Origin: JAIPDZ01 sp034522175
Lineage (GTDB): Bacteria; Desulfobacterota; DSM-4660; Desulfatiglandales; Desulfatiglandaceae
Assembly (NCBI GenBank): GCA_034522175.1
Contig: JAXHLQ010000001.1
Coordinates: forward strand, 310,001 to 374,000
Length of the DNA stretch: 64,000 bases
Direction: 5' to 3'
The position numbers were made by a program, and so were the translations under genes. The notes beneath the pieces are model-generated. The model saw nothing but the letters and a program-made list of their open reading frames with translations, searched no databases and was not told the origin of the DNA. Shown here one piece after another: positions 18,701-28,333 of the stretch (positions are counted from its first letter, which is position 1; every line of letters starts with the position of its first letter).

Positions 18701-19230
18701 CGGCCCATGCCATGGAAGGGGATCGTGAAAGATGCCTCGAGGCCGGAATGGACGACTACGTGTCCAAGCCGGTCAAGGCGGAGGTTCTTTACCGGGTCAT
18801 CGAGAACCTTTTAAACACCGGGGAAAAGGACGATGAGGTTCGTACCACGGCTCTCCATGCCCCCCCGGACCTGCCGGAGGACAGGGCTGTTTTCGACCGC
18901 TCCGCGGCCCTGGAGGCGGTGGCCGGAAACCGGGAGCTTTTCCTGGAAATCGCCCGGCTTTTTCTAAGCGAGCTTCCCCAGGCCGTGAGCGACATCAAGG
19001 AGGCGGTCTCGGGCGGCGACGCCTCTCGCCTGGAACAGGGGGCCCACAAGCTGAAGGGGTCGCTGGGGATTGTGGGCGCCAAAAGGGCCTTTGATGCGGC
19101 CTATGGTCTGGAAGTCCTCGGCAGGGAAGGAAAGATGCAGGAGGCCCAACATGCAGTGGATGTCCTCCTGCAGGAGCTTCAAGACCTGGAGTCCGCCCTG
19201 CGAATCAGCCTCGAGGAGGTTGACGCATGA
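15796..19230 (+). CDS. Second hybrid sensor histidine kinase, interrupted by two frameshifts
   Basis: From ATG 15796 (strong GGGGGG-type ribosome site) the frame encodes a coiled coil (residues 1-55), a GAF-like segment, two PAS domains (DNIADVITVMDLNLRFTYVS; YNTTSDAVMLVDENGFIDCN), then the duplicated HisKA-HATPase-REC-REC-Hpt part. It lacks the TM helices of the first kinase, so it is soluble. An extra A at 17621-17623 ends the frame at 17685, and a G4 at 18574-18577 (G5 in copy 1) ends the next at 18589; the third piece 18691-19230 holds the end of the second receiver and Hpt. If both indels are real, three polypeptides result; if they are errors, a 1,144-aa kinase. Its stop overlaps the diguanylate cyclase start. 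Confidence 0.8.
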
Positions 19231-19273
19231 AGATCCTGATCGTGGAAGACGATCCCGTCTCCATGAGGGTTTT
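17157..19273 (+). repeat. 2.1-kb direct repeat, copy 2
   Basis: Near-identical partner of 13307-15423. The two frameshifts in the second kinase are differences from copy 1. The 3' border lies inside the receiver-GGDEF gene, right after the codons for VSMRV. Confidence 0.95.
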
Positions 19274-20132
19274 GGAGGCCTTTCTTGAGGATTGGGGATA
19301 CGAAGTCGTGACCGCCCGAAACGGAAATCAGGCATGGGAGTCGCTTCAGGAATCGGATGCGCCGAGTATCGTTATTTCGGACTGGATGATGCCCGACATG
19401 GACGGGCTTGAATTATGCTCCCGGATACGTGGCAGGGAGGGATCGGGATACATCTATTTTATCATCGTGACGGCAAAGACGGGAAAAGAGGACCTGATTC
19501 TGGGAATGGAGGCCGGAGCGGATGATTACCTTGTCAAGCCTTTCAACCATAATGAGCTGAAATACCGGATCAGGGTAGGCCGGAGAATCATTGATCTGGA
19601 ACGGCGCATCCTGCAACTGGCCAACACGGATTCGTTGACGGGCATATTGAACAGAAGGGCCTTTATGGAAAGGTTGAAGGCGGAGATTGAGCGGGTTGGA
19701 CGGGAGAATGCCCCTCTGTCCATCATCATGGCGGACATCGACCACTTCAAGAGGGTCAATGACGAGTACGGCCACCAGGCGGGGGACCGGGTGCTTCAGG
19801 AATTCAGCCGCCGGTTGATGAAACCGGCCAGACCCTATGATTTCCTGGGCCGTTACGGCGGGGAAGAGTTTATCGCCTGTCTCCCCAACACCAGTGAAGA
19901 GCAGGCCCGATTCATCGCGGAGAGACTGCGACGTGGTGTAGAGGAAACGGCGATCTCCCGGTCGGATGATGCAAACATCCCGATCACTGCCAGTTTCGGC
20001 ACGGCCTCATTCAGGACGGGGGCCGGAAACGATGATGTGGATCGAATCATAAAAAGGGCCGATGATGCCCTTTACAAGGCAAAACGCGAGGGAAGGAATC
20101 GCGTGTGTGCATGGCAGGATGGGGAGTCCTGA
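19227..20132 (+). CDS. Response regulator diguanylate cyclase (REC-GGDEF)
   Basis: The 301-aa product has a receiver (MKILIVEDDPVSMRV, phospho-Asp in IVISDWMMPDMDG, Lys in YLVKPF) and a GGDEF domain (DSLTGILNRRAF, IIMADIDHFKRVND, active site GRYGGEEF). RPYD five residues before GGEEF matches the RxxD product-inhibition site. It should make c-di-GMP in the cytoplasm when phosphorylated, probably by the Hpt of the kinase it overlaps by 4 bases. The 4-base overlap implies coupled translation. It is followed 8 bases later by the secretion ATPase, a plausible c-di-GMP-controlled machine. Confidence 0.93.
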   Translation: MKILIVEDDPVSMRVLEAFLEDWGYEVVTARNGNQAWESLQESDAPSIVISDWMMPDMDGLELCSRIRGREGSGYIYFIIVTAKTGKEDLILGMEAGADDYLVKPFNHNELKYRIRVGRRIIDLERRILQLANTDSLTGILNRRAFMERLKAEIERVGRENAPLSIIMADIDHFKRVNDEYGHQAGDRVLQEFSRRLMKPARPYDFLGRYGGEEFIACLPNTSEEQARFIAERLRRGVEETAISRSDDANIPITASFGTASFRTGAGNDDVDRIIKRADDALYKAKREGRNRVCAWQDGES

Positions 20133-20139
20133 GAAATAA

Positions 20140-22347
20140 ATGAATACATCCGACACACCCATACGTACCCCCCAACAAAGGATGAGGATGGGGGAAATCC
20201 TGGTAAAATCAGGGCTCATCGACGATGAAACCCTCGCCAGGGCCCTTGAAATCCAGAAATCCCAGAAAAGGCGCCTGGGCCAGGTCCTCGTGGATATGGG
20301 GGTGGCTGACCAGGTGATCATTGCCAAAACCCTCTCCAGGCAGTTGAAGATACCGTATGGCCGCCTTGAGAACAAAAAAATAGCCAAAGAGGTGATCGAG
20401 CTGGTATCGTCCCAGCTTGCCGAAAATCATATAGTCATCCCTATCAAAAAAACAGGAAAACGCCTCCTTGTCGCCATGGCCGATCCCCTGGATCTGAACG
20501 CCCAGAACGACCTTCGCTTTTTTACCCAGTTATCCATAGATGTGGCGGTTGCCCCCCAAGAAGACATTTTTGATGCCATTGAAAGACACTACCCGAAGGT
20601 GGATCTGAAAAGAAGTCTGGATTCCGGCCTGACCATATTCGGGGACATAGAAATTATCCGGGAAAAAGATCCGGATGAAAAGGAGGCCCAAGAACTTCTT
20701 TCCCTTACGGAAAGGGCTCCCATTGTCCGGTTCACGAATTCAATCCTTGCCGATGCCATCAAACAGAAAGCAAGCGATATCCATATTGAACCGCAGAAGG
20801 GGTCTATTTTGATTCGGTATCGGGTGGACGGCATACTCAAAGAAATCATGCGGGCGGAAAAGCATATTCATGCGGGGGTCGTTTCCAGGATCAAGATTGT
20901 ATCGAACCTGGATATTACCATCAAACGGAAACCCCAGGATGGGAAGGCCCAGGTGAAATGTGGGGGCAAGACGTTTGACCTCAGGGTCTCCACACTCCCC
21001 ACATCATACGGTGAAAAGGTGACGATCCGCATTCTGGATCCCGCTACAGCGGCCTTGAACCCCGAAGATCTCGGTTTTTCAGAGAGGGATCTGAAAAAAC
21101 TTTCGGAGGCCATTCACAGATCCCAGGGGATCATCCTGGTGACCGGGCCTACCGGGAGCGGAAAATCGTCAACGCTCTATGCCTGTCTCAACAGGCTCAA
21201 ATCTCCGGAAGTCAACATCGTGACCGTTGAGGATCCGGTTGAATATGATGTGGCGGGGATCAATCAGGTTCAAATCAACCCGGCCGCCGGGATTACCTTT
21301 GCCAAGGGGTTGAGATCCATCCTCAGGCAGGATCCGGATATCGTCATGGTGGGCGAAATAAGAGACGGCGAGACCGCTATTACAGCATTTCAGGCCGCAC
21401 AGACAGGGCATCTGGTCCTCTCAACGCTCCACACGAATGATGCCCCTTCTGCGGTCATAAGGTTAATGGACCTGAAAATCGATCCCTTTCTGGTCTCTGC
21501 ATCGCTGATTGCCGTCATCGGCCAACGGCTCGTCAGGAAGGTATGCCAGGAATGCAAAGCGCCCGAGTCGTTGCCCGCCGAGCAGATGGAAGCGATCCGG
21601 CCGTATATGGGTCATGACGCATTGGGCACCTTCTGGAGAGGAATCGGGTGCGAGGCATGCGAGTTTAGCGGATATTCAGGGCGCTTGGGCCTGTTTGAGA
21701 TCTTGATGATAACGCCTTCTCTCCGGCACAAAATATCTGCGCATCTCTCGGCTGTGGAGTTGAAGGAGGCGGCAGAGGATGGAGGGTTCGGGACCCTAAC
21801 GATGGACGGAATAACAAAGGCCATGCAGGGGCTCACGACCATTGACGAAGTGTTTCGCGTGGCCCCCCCTGAGGCAAAGCGATCGGTGACGGCGCCTTTC
21901 CTTGAGACTGCTGTTGAGGAAGAAAGTGCACCGGAAGAACCCTATTTCGCAGAACCAGCGCCTCCCGTTGTGAGTGCCAGCCCGAAGCGGATCCTCGTTG
22001 TCGATGACAATACGGTCATTCGTAAAATGCTCAGCCATCAGTTGGAGGCGGAAGGCTATCTCGTTGTCACCGCGGAAAATGGGCTGGAAGCCCTTAAAAT
22101 GGTCGCCAAAGATAAGCCGGATCTCATTTTGTCGGACTTCCTGATGCCGGAGATGGACGGTCTTACCCTGGTAAAAAAACTGAAGTCCCAGTTGGCCACG
22201 CGGTTTATCCCTGTGATCATGCTCACAGCAAAAGATGAGGTGGAATCCGAGGTAGAGGTCATTGACGCAGGGGCCGACGACTACCTGACCAAACCGGTGG
22301 CTCCGAAGCGGTTGCTGGCGAAGGTCAACCGGCTCTTAAACAAATAG
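20140..22347 (+). CDS. GspE/PilB-type secretion ATPase with C-terminal receiver domain
   Basis: The 735-aa product has a GspE N-terminal domain (GEILVKSGLIDDETLARALE; about 15-140), an ATPase with GPTGSGKSS (Walker A), the Asp box IVTVEDPVEY, Walker B IVMVGEIRDGETA and the His box TGHLVLSTLHTNDA, and a zinc-type CQEC...CEAC pair near 465-510. Residues 620-735 add a receiver (RILVVDDNTVIRKML, LILSDFLMPEMDG, TKPV). These ATPases power type IV pilus or type II secretion assembly at the inner membrane. A receiver at the C-terminus is unusual and suggests direct control by phosphorylation. No other pilus gene is nearby. The start ATG 20140 has only a weak ribosome site. Confidence 0.9.
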   Translation: MNTSDTPIRTPQQRMRMGEILVKSGLIDDETLARALEIQKSQKRRLGQVLVDMGVADQVIIAKTLSRQLKIPYGRLENKKIAKEVIELVSSQLAENHIVIPIKKTGKRLLVAMADPLDLNAQNDLRFFTQLSIDVAVAPQEDIFDAIERHYPKVDLKRSLDSGLTIFGDIEIIREKDPDEKEAQELLSLTERAPIVRFTNSILADAIKQKASDIHIEPQKGSILIRYRVDGILKEIMRAEKHIHAGVVSRIKIVSNLDITIKRKPQDGKAQVKCGGKTFDLRVSTLPTSYGEKVTIRILDPATAALNPEDLGFSERDLKKLSEAIHRSQGIILVTGPTGSGKSSTLYACLNRLKSPEVNIVTVEDPVEYDVAGINQVQINPAAGITFAKGLRSILRQDPDIVMVGEIRDGETAITAFQAAQTGHLVLSTLHTNDAPSAVIRLMDLKIDPFLVSASLIAVIGQRLVRKVCQECKAPESLPAEQMEAIRPYMGHDALGTFWRGIGCEACEFSGYSGRLGLFEILMITPSLRHKISAHLSAVELKEAAEDGGFGTLTMDGITKAMQGLTTIDEVFRVAPPEAKRSVTAPFLETAVEEESAPEEPYFAEPAPPVVSASPKRILVVDDNTVIRKMLSHQLEAEGYLVVTAENGLEALKMVAKDKPDLILSDFLMPEMDGLTLVKKLKSQLATRFIPVIMLTAKDEVESEVEVIDAGADDYLTKPVAPKRLLAKVNRLLNK

Positions 22348-22425
22348 AAAGCGCAAGCCAGTTTCTGAGAGTTCATCTCTCACAACCTATAACATATTGT
22401 CATTATTTGTTTTTTTCCATAGTAT

Positions 22426-22665
22426 CCAGGAGTCAGGAGCCAGAATTCAGAATTGAAGAAAGGTATGCCTCAGGCAGTTTGTTGTCTTCCTCAACCGTGA
22501 TGTCAACCCACGAAGCTCACCCTTCAGGAAAGCATTCACTGTACAGGTATACTGACAAGACAAATTGATGCGACTTTTGCGCGCCGTTTGCCAAACGACC
22601 AAATCTTGGAAGTGCTTCTCAGGCGGTCGTTTCATTCTGGATTCTGACTCCTGACTTCTGAATTC
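22426..22665 (-). pseudogene. Remnant of four-helix-bundle (23S rRNA IVS-type) protein between imperfect inverted repeats
   Basis: The frame on the - strand (22635-22447) starts MKRPPEKHFQDLVVWQTAR, the typical start of the four-helix-bundle/IVP family (normally about 120 aa), then has GELRGLTSRLRK; the rest is lost or out of frame. It is bracketed by imperfect inverted repeats, left 22426-22454 (AGTCAGGAGCCAGAATTCAG) and right 22634-22665 (reverse complement AGTCAGGAGTCAGAATCCAG). This suggests a small inserted element. It has no function now. Confidence 0.6.
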
Positions 22666-22689
22666 TTGAAATGAAATTTCAAATATCGT

Positions 22690-23793
22690 TGGTTCAGATA
22701 GGTTAGATAGGGAATAATGGCCTCGTTTTTGTTAGTGCAGGTGCCGTCATATGTTATGGATACAATGGGGACGCTGGTTTTTTTCTCTATGGCCCGGGCC
22801 ATGGCCTCGGTGATGAGAGAAGGACAGCAGAATGCGGGGCTTGTTTGAACAAACAACGATACATCCGGGTGACTGTGGAAAGCAATGCCTTTGAAGACAA
22901 CATGTCCAGGTAGTTGCCTTCAGAAAACCATCTTTTGAGATAGGCCTTGGCGATCATCTGTACATACGCGCTGTAAGGCGTGACGATCACTTCGCCGTTA
23001 TGCTCCTCGATGAACCGTATGAGGTCCTGGTTCATCACATCGTTGTCCCGCACGTACAAATCGCCGAAGATCGCCACCTTGGGTTTGTGCTCCTGCGTGA
23101 TCTCAATGGCTTCAAACCATGAAATCACCTGGGCCAGCGTCTCCTCCTTGGACCGGTTGCCTGCGAAAGCATCGGTCAGGACATCCACGCTTTGCTCAAT
23201 CACCCTGTCGGTGGTGCCTGGCTCCTTTTCATAGGGCCGGATCCGGGATCCCCTTGTTCATGAATCTCGAGAGCGTGGTATACGGTCTTCCCAGGAGCAC
23301 GACGTGCAGGTCTTCATGCGCCTGAAATTCCTTTTGGTATAATAACAGTATTGCCGTCTCCCCTCCTGATCAGTGCTTCGGCGCTCTGTAGATTCAGGCG
23401 TCGGGCCTGCTGATCCAGGAAACTGCCCGTCCCCGTGGCACAGGAACTGTTGGTCCTGTAGCTTCGGTAACGGCCCTGTTCGTCAAAACCGATCAAGCCG
23501 AATGCCTGGTCCCCCCACAATCAGAATACCGCCCGGCTGGTGGTGGAAGTCATGTGCGGCCGCCATAATCGCAACCCGGTTGTCATACTGCCGGGTGGCC
23601 TTGATCATGGAAGGGGTTGAGGAGGTGGCGGCAATCCCGCAGATTTGATAATCATTTTTGTGAATGCTCCCACGATATCACCGTGATGGAATTGATAGGC
23701 GGTTTGACAGACGTCTCTTTCAGAATTGATCGCGGCGAGGGATATGGAAACAGACCCGATATAGATCCCCAGGAAAGCGGCATGCGGATCCAT
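22690..23793 (-). pseudogene. Decayed BadF/HgdC-type CoA activase (2-hydroxyacyl-CoA dehydratase activator family)
   Basis: Pieces in several frames follow the order of large CoA activases. The N-terminus at 23793 reads MDPHAAFLGIYIGSVSISLA (ASKHA nucleotide fold). Next come FGLIGFDEQGRYRSYRTNSS and CATGTGSFLDQQARRL, then VAIFGDLYVRDNDVMNQDLI and EVIVTPYSAYVQMIAKAYLK, and finally FVQTSPAFCCPSLITEAMAR with VPIVSITYDGT. Intact members have 1,000-1,400 residues; here large internal parts are missing and at least three frame changes occur, so this is true decay. It begins directly after the response-regulator stop. Confidence 0.75.
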
Positions 23794-23794
23794 C

Positions 23795-24531
23795 CTATTC
23801 CGGGTCGTGTTCAAAGACATATCCCACCGATCGGAGGCTTTTAAAATAGACGGGTTGTTTGGGGTCGGGCTCAAAATACTTCCGTAATCTGACCACGAAA
23901 TTGTCCACCGTGCGGGTGGTGGTGCCACCGGTGTAGCCCCAGCCGATTTCCAAAAGCGTTTTTCTCGAAAGGGGTTGGCCCCGGTTGGCCACAAATAGCC
24001 TCAAAAGCCTGGCCTCCTGGTCGGTCAAATGGATCTCCCCGGACGGGCCATGGGCCTTCAGGGTTTGAAAATCGATCCGGTTGTTGCCGAACGTGTAAAT
24101 CCGGGGGAGTGCCGACATAGGGTCTCCTTCTACATCGGTCCCCTCTTGAGCCCACCCGTCCCGGGTCAGAAGCCGATCCACCCGAAGCAGAAACTCGTCC
24201 AGGTTGAAGGGCTTGGGCAGATAATCGTCCACCCCGTAGGAGAATCCCTTTACCCGGTCATCGGGCTCCCCCGGGCCGACAGGATCAGGATGGGAAGCCG
24301 CTCGTCCTCAAGACGGATACTTCGAAGCACCGACAGGCCGTCAATCCCCGGGAGCATGATATCCAGAACGATCAGATTCGGTTGCCATTCCTTCCACAGC
24401 TCGAGGGCCTCGTGGCCATTCTCCGCTATCCTTACGTCATATCCCTTAAGCGACAGATTCAGCTTCAGACCTTCGGCGAGATGGGCCTCGTCTTCCACCA
24501 CCAGGATTCTTCTCTTGGGGGGGTCATTCAT
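23795..24531 (-). CDS. OmpR-family response regulator, one frameshift
   Basis: The receiver (RRILVVEDEAHLAEGL, phospho-Asp in NLIVLDIMLPGIDG) is in one frame and the rest (VDDYLPKPFNLDEFL, then a winged helix ending RSVGYVFEHDPE) in another. The break is at C5 (24268-24272, + strand); one more base would read ARGEPDDRVKGFSYGVDDY, the expected loop. The winged helix has IHLTDQEARLLRLFV, RTVDNFVVRLRKYF. It would bind promoter DNA when phosphorylated by the kinase just upstream, whose end it overlaps. ATG 24531 (MNDPPKRR) is preferred to 24543 on family length. Confidence 0.8.
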
Positions 24532-25591
24532 GGCTTTTCTCATTTGGCTCAGATCCGACCCTTTTCAAGGGCAGCATCAGGGTAAAAACAGAGCCCTTTC
24601 CACTGCCCTTTGAGTAAGCCGTTATTTTTCCCTTGTGCATCCGTGCGATGCTCTCCACGAGATAGAGGCCCAGTCCGGTGCCCCTGGCCGACATATCCTC
24701 CGAGCGGCCAATCTGATAAAATTTTTTGAAGACCTTCCTGAATTCCGACCGGGGCAGTCCGATACCGTTGTCTTCAAAACAGACATGCAACCGCTTCCCT
24801 TTGGGTTCGAAGGTGATATTTAGTCGGGGCACGTCGGATGCATTATATTTGACGGCATTGGTGAACAGGTTCATGAGCAGCATCTCAAATAATGGGGGAT
24901 TGATGCGGTAGAAAAAAGACCGTCCGGATGGATGATGAATGCGGATGTCACTCCCGTTAAAGAGGCGACGGTTCTGTTCATAAAATGACTGAACCGCCTT
25001 CACGAGATCCGCCTTCACCCACTTGCCTCCGTAGGTCTTGCTTTCGATCTTTGCCAGATCCAGGATGCGGTTGGTATTGTGGGTCAGCCGGTCCGCATCA
25101 TCCACCATGTATCCGATATACCTGAGCTGGTCCTCCCGTGGCAGGTCATACTTTCGGAAAGTCTCGAGATAGAGTTTCAACGAAGCCACCGGGGTCTTGA
25201 GTTCGTGGGTGAAACTGTTGATGAAATTTCGCTGAAGCCGGTACAGCTGGAAGGTTTTTTGATTGTAGACAAAGATGATGAACAGGCCGAGGAGAATAAT
25301 CCCCACCAGTATGGAGAGCACCAGAATCACGATCCAGGTTTGCGCCGCCAGAACCTGGTCCGGCTCCAGGCGGGTCCTGTCCAGGACCCTTTCCAACCCT
25401 GCACTGACCTCCACATACCAGTAGATATATAAGAAGAAAGACAGGGCCACGGCCGCAATGGAGAAGATAAAAATAAGGATCGGATGAAAAAAGGGTTTTG
25501 ATTGACCCATTGCCCACAACCCCGCGGTCACCCTTTCGAATGGGCTTTGCTGTTTGGGTAAAACCTGTATCCCAACCATTTTATCGATCAT
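24524..25591 (-). CDS. Membrane sensor histidine kinase
   Basis: The 355-aa product has two TM helices (about residues 38-60 and 87-112) around a short periplasmic loop, no separate sensor or HAMP domain, then HisKA with FINSFTHELKTPVASLKLYL, N box NLFTNAVKYN, and G boxes FEDNGIGLP and GTGLGLYLVES. It autophosphorylates on His of HELKTP and should pass phosphate to the OmpR-type regulator that overlaps its 3' end by 8 bases. A small loop between the TM helices implies sensing in or near the membrane. The signal is unknown. Confidence 0.88.
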   Translation of the reverse strand: MIDKMVGIQVLPKQQSPFERVTAGLWAMGQSKPFFHPILIFIFSIAAVALSFFLYIYWYVEVSAGLERVLDRTRLEPDQVLAAQTWIVILVLSILVGIILLGLFIIFVYNQKTFQLYRLQRNFINSFTHELKTPVASLKLYLETFRKYDLPREDQLRYIGYMVDDADRLTHNTNRILDLAKIESKTYGGKWVKADLVKAVQSFYEQNRRLFNGSDIRIHHPSGRSFFYRINPPLFEMLLMNLFTNAVKYNASDVPRLNITFEPKGKRLHVCFEDNGIGLPRSEFRKVFKKFYQIGRSEDMSARGTGLGLYLVESIARMHKGKITAYSKGSGKGSVFTLMLPLKRVGSEPNEKSHE

Positions 25592-25713
25592 TCATCATTC
25601 TATTCTCGACCGCACATGATTTCAACCGTTACCGTCCGTTGCAGGTTTTTCCGCTTAAAAGAGAATCCGGACAACGGCCTTGTCCGTGATAAATGGGGAG
25701 CGGTGAAAGCGCA

Positions 25714-26273
25714 TTAATGCCCGGGCTGTTCGGTCAAGCGGGGAATTTTCGGGGTCAGCCCTTCAGTATATAAGGATGAGGTCCGGACCGGTCGATGGTT
25801 AGGCGAAGCGTGGATATATGAGGGGTCATAGGCCGTCTTCGGCACCCTGAGATCGCCAACGAGGCGGCATCGTAGGGATTCTTTCATACTAAAGAAAACC
25901 ACCAGGGACGATGTGAGCAGGGTGGTGATATTCATCCTGCCGAATTGTGAACGATAAGACGCCTTGATTTCCCTCAACAGGGTTTCGCTCTGCGGGTTTT
26001 TCACAAAAAGGGTGGATGCGAAGAGAAAATAACGCATCATGTTTTCAATTCCTTCTTAAACCGTTTGAAGTCCGGAAAATCCAGCACCGCCGTGGGCATG
26101 TCTATATTTTCCGCCAGAAAATAGAGCCCCTGGCTTCCATGGTTGAACCGGTAGGAAAAAATGCCTTGCTCCCGGGTCACCTGGTTGTGAAAGAGCTCCA
26201 TTTTGTTTTCCTTTTCACCATATTCGTCATCCACCCCATAGGGCCCGAATACGGAAGTCAACAATAGTTTCAT
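25714..26273 (-). pseudogene. Internally deleted B12-binding radical SAM gene
   Basis: After an AAGGAG site, ATG 26273 opens MKLLLTSVFGPYGVDDEYG, then NKMELFHNQVTREQGIFSYR and LYFLAENIDMPTAVLDFP, the well-conserved N-terminus of a radical SAM group. At about residue 79 the frame stops (26037) and an overlapping frame (26040-25714) gives what looks like the C-terminus (RSQFGRMNITTLLTSSLVVF). The whole core with the CxxxCxxC motif is missing, so the product cannot be an enzyme. Confidence 0.65.
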
Positions 26274-26308
26274 TTGACTCTCCTTTAATGCATAAAAGCA
26301 ATGCATTT

Positions 26309-28333
26309 TCATTTTTCACTGTCCATCGCCTCCCTCACCTTCCGGGCCAGGCTGTCGAAAGTAAAGGGCTTCTGGATAAAATGCATCCCCTTTTCCAGCA
26401 CCCCCTGACGGGCGATGATGTCGGCCGTGTATCCCGACATGAACATCGTCTTGATGTTTTGGCGGATCTTCAATATCTCCCCGGCCAGGTCCATTCCGCT
26501 CATTTCGGGGAGGATCACATCCGTCATGAGGAGGTTGATTTCTCCCTGATATTCCCTGGCCATGGTTAGCGCTTCGGCCGGGCTTGCTGACGTTAGCACG
26601 GCATAGCCCAGATGGTCGAGGATCCTTTCGGTCAGATACAATACCGTCACATCATCCTCCACGATCAAGATGGTCTCGCCGCGACCCTGAGGCGTTTCCG
26701 GCTTGGCCGCTTCCACACCTTCTTGGGCTTCTTCGCCATGCCGGGGCAGGTAGATCCTGAAGGCGGCCCCTTTGCCCGGTTCGCTTGCCACTTCAATGAA
26801 CCCGTTGTTCTGCTTGACAATCCCGTAGACCGTGGCCAGCCCCAGGCCGGTTCCCTTGCCCACCTCCTTAGTGGTAAAGAAGGGCTCGAAGATGTTTTCC
26901 TGGGTCTCCCTGTCCATGCCGCAGCCGTTGTCGCTGACCGCCAGCATCACATACTTGCCGGGGGCAGCTCCAGCATGCTCGGCACAGTAGGCCTCATCCA
27001 GGACCCTGTTTCGTGTTTCAATGGTGACCTTGCCCACGCCTGAAATGGCATCCCGTGCGTTGACGCACAGGTTGGCCAGGATCTGATCCACCTGGGAGGG
27101 ATCCATCTTGACCTGCCAAAGACCATGGCCCGGCGACCAGACGAGATCAATGTCCTCTCCGATGAGATGCCGGAGCATCTTGAGCATTCCTCCCATGGTC
27201 TCATTGAGATCCAGCACCTCGGGCGCAATAAGCTGTTTTCTGGCAAAGGCCAGAAGCTGCCGCACGATGTCAACGGATTGTTTCCCGGCATTCATGACCT
27301 GTTGCAGGTTTCGGTAGACCGGGTCTTCCTTGTCCACGCCATCCATGGCCATTTGGGCGTATCCCAGAATCACGGTCAACTTGTTGTTGAAGTCGTGGGC
27401 CACGCCCCCGGCCAGCCGGCCCACCGATTCCATTCTTTGGGCCTGCATCAACTGGGCCTGAAGGTTCTCTTGCTCGGTCTCCGCCCGCTTGCGCTCGGTG
27501 AATGTCCCGAATATTACATTGCACCAACCTTGCCCTGTCGACGAGATAGATATCCGTATCGATGTGCTGCCCGGCCTTGGTTTTTGCCGGAACATCATCG
27601 TACTTAATCATGCCGTTCTTGTTCAAAATCTGCATTGTCGTCCGGAAATCACTTAGATCGAGCGAAATGCCGATGTCCTGAAGCTTATTCCCGATGCTCT
27701 CCTCCCGAGTATATCCCAGCATCTTCTCGGTGGACGGATTGGCATGGGTGATCTTCCCTTCCCTTTTTCAAGAAGCACGATCCCGTCGCTCGCGGTCTCA
27801 AAAAGACGCCTGTAGCGCTCTTCAGACTCGGTTAATAACGCTTCCAGTCGCTTGCGCTCGGTGATGTCCTCAATGGCGAGAAGGATCATCCTGGCATCGA
27901 TGTCTTTCCGATATACCTGGCGGGCGTTGAGCAGCATGACTTTATGACCGATGTCCTGGAAATCATGGGCAACCTCAAAGTCGTCGAATGTCTCTTTTTC
28001 AGGAAGGATTTTTTCAAGCAGTTCCCGAAGCAGGGGGATGTCCCATTGTTTGTTTCCAAGGTCATAGATGAAACATCCGAGCGTTTCAGAGGGAATAACG
28101 TTAAAGGTGGTGTAAAAGTGGCGGTTTGCCGAGATGATCTTCAGGTCCGCATCCAGGACCAAAAGGGGCGATCGAACCGCCTCCACAATACTTTCGGCGT
28201 AGCGAAGGGCCTCCTCGACCGCAAGCTCGATCGATATACCTTCGGCTGTCGATTTTTTCAGCTCGGCGTTTTGCGAGCGCAATTCCGTCAGTTCAGCTAT
28301 AAGCTCCTTCTTTGTCTTATGATCATCTTTCAT
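26309..28333 (-). CDS. PAS hybrid histidine kinase with C-terminal receiver, two frameshifts
   Basis: ATG 28333 (MKDDHKTKKELIAELTEL) is preceded by GGGGGA. Order: coiled coil, PAS (SPLLVLDADLKIISANRHFY), second PAS (FETASDGIVLLEKG...HANPSTEKMLGYTREES), HisKA of the HDFNN type (GGVAHDFNNKLTVI), HATPase (NLCVNARDAI, VSDNGCGMD, GTGLGLATVYGIV), and a receiver (LLMTDVILPEMSG, Lys in IQKPF). It is soluble. Frame changes occur at C3 27761-27763 (one base short) and near 27500 (one extra base in the code for RDITERKR). With both repaired the protein is about 675 aa. No dedicated regulator lies next to it. Confidence 0.8.
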
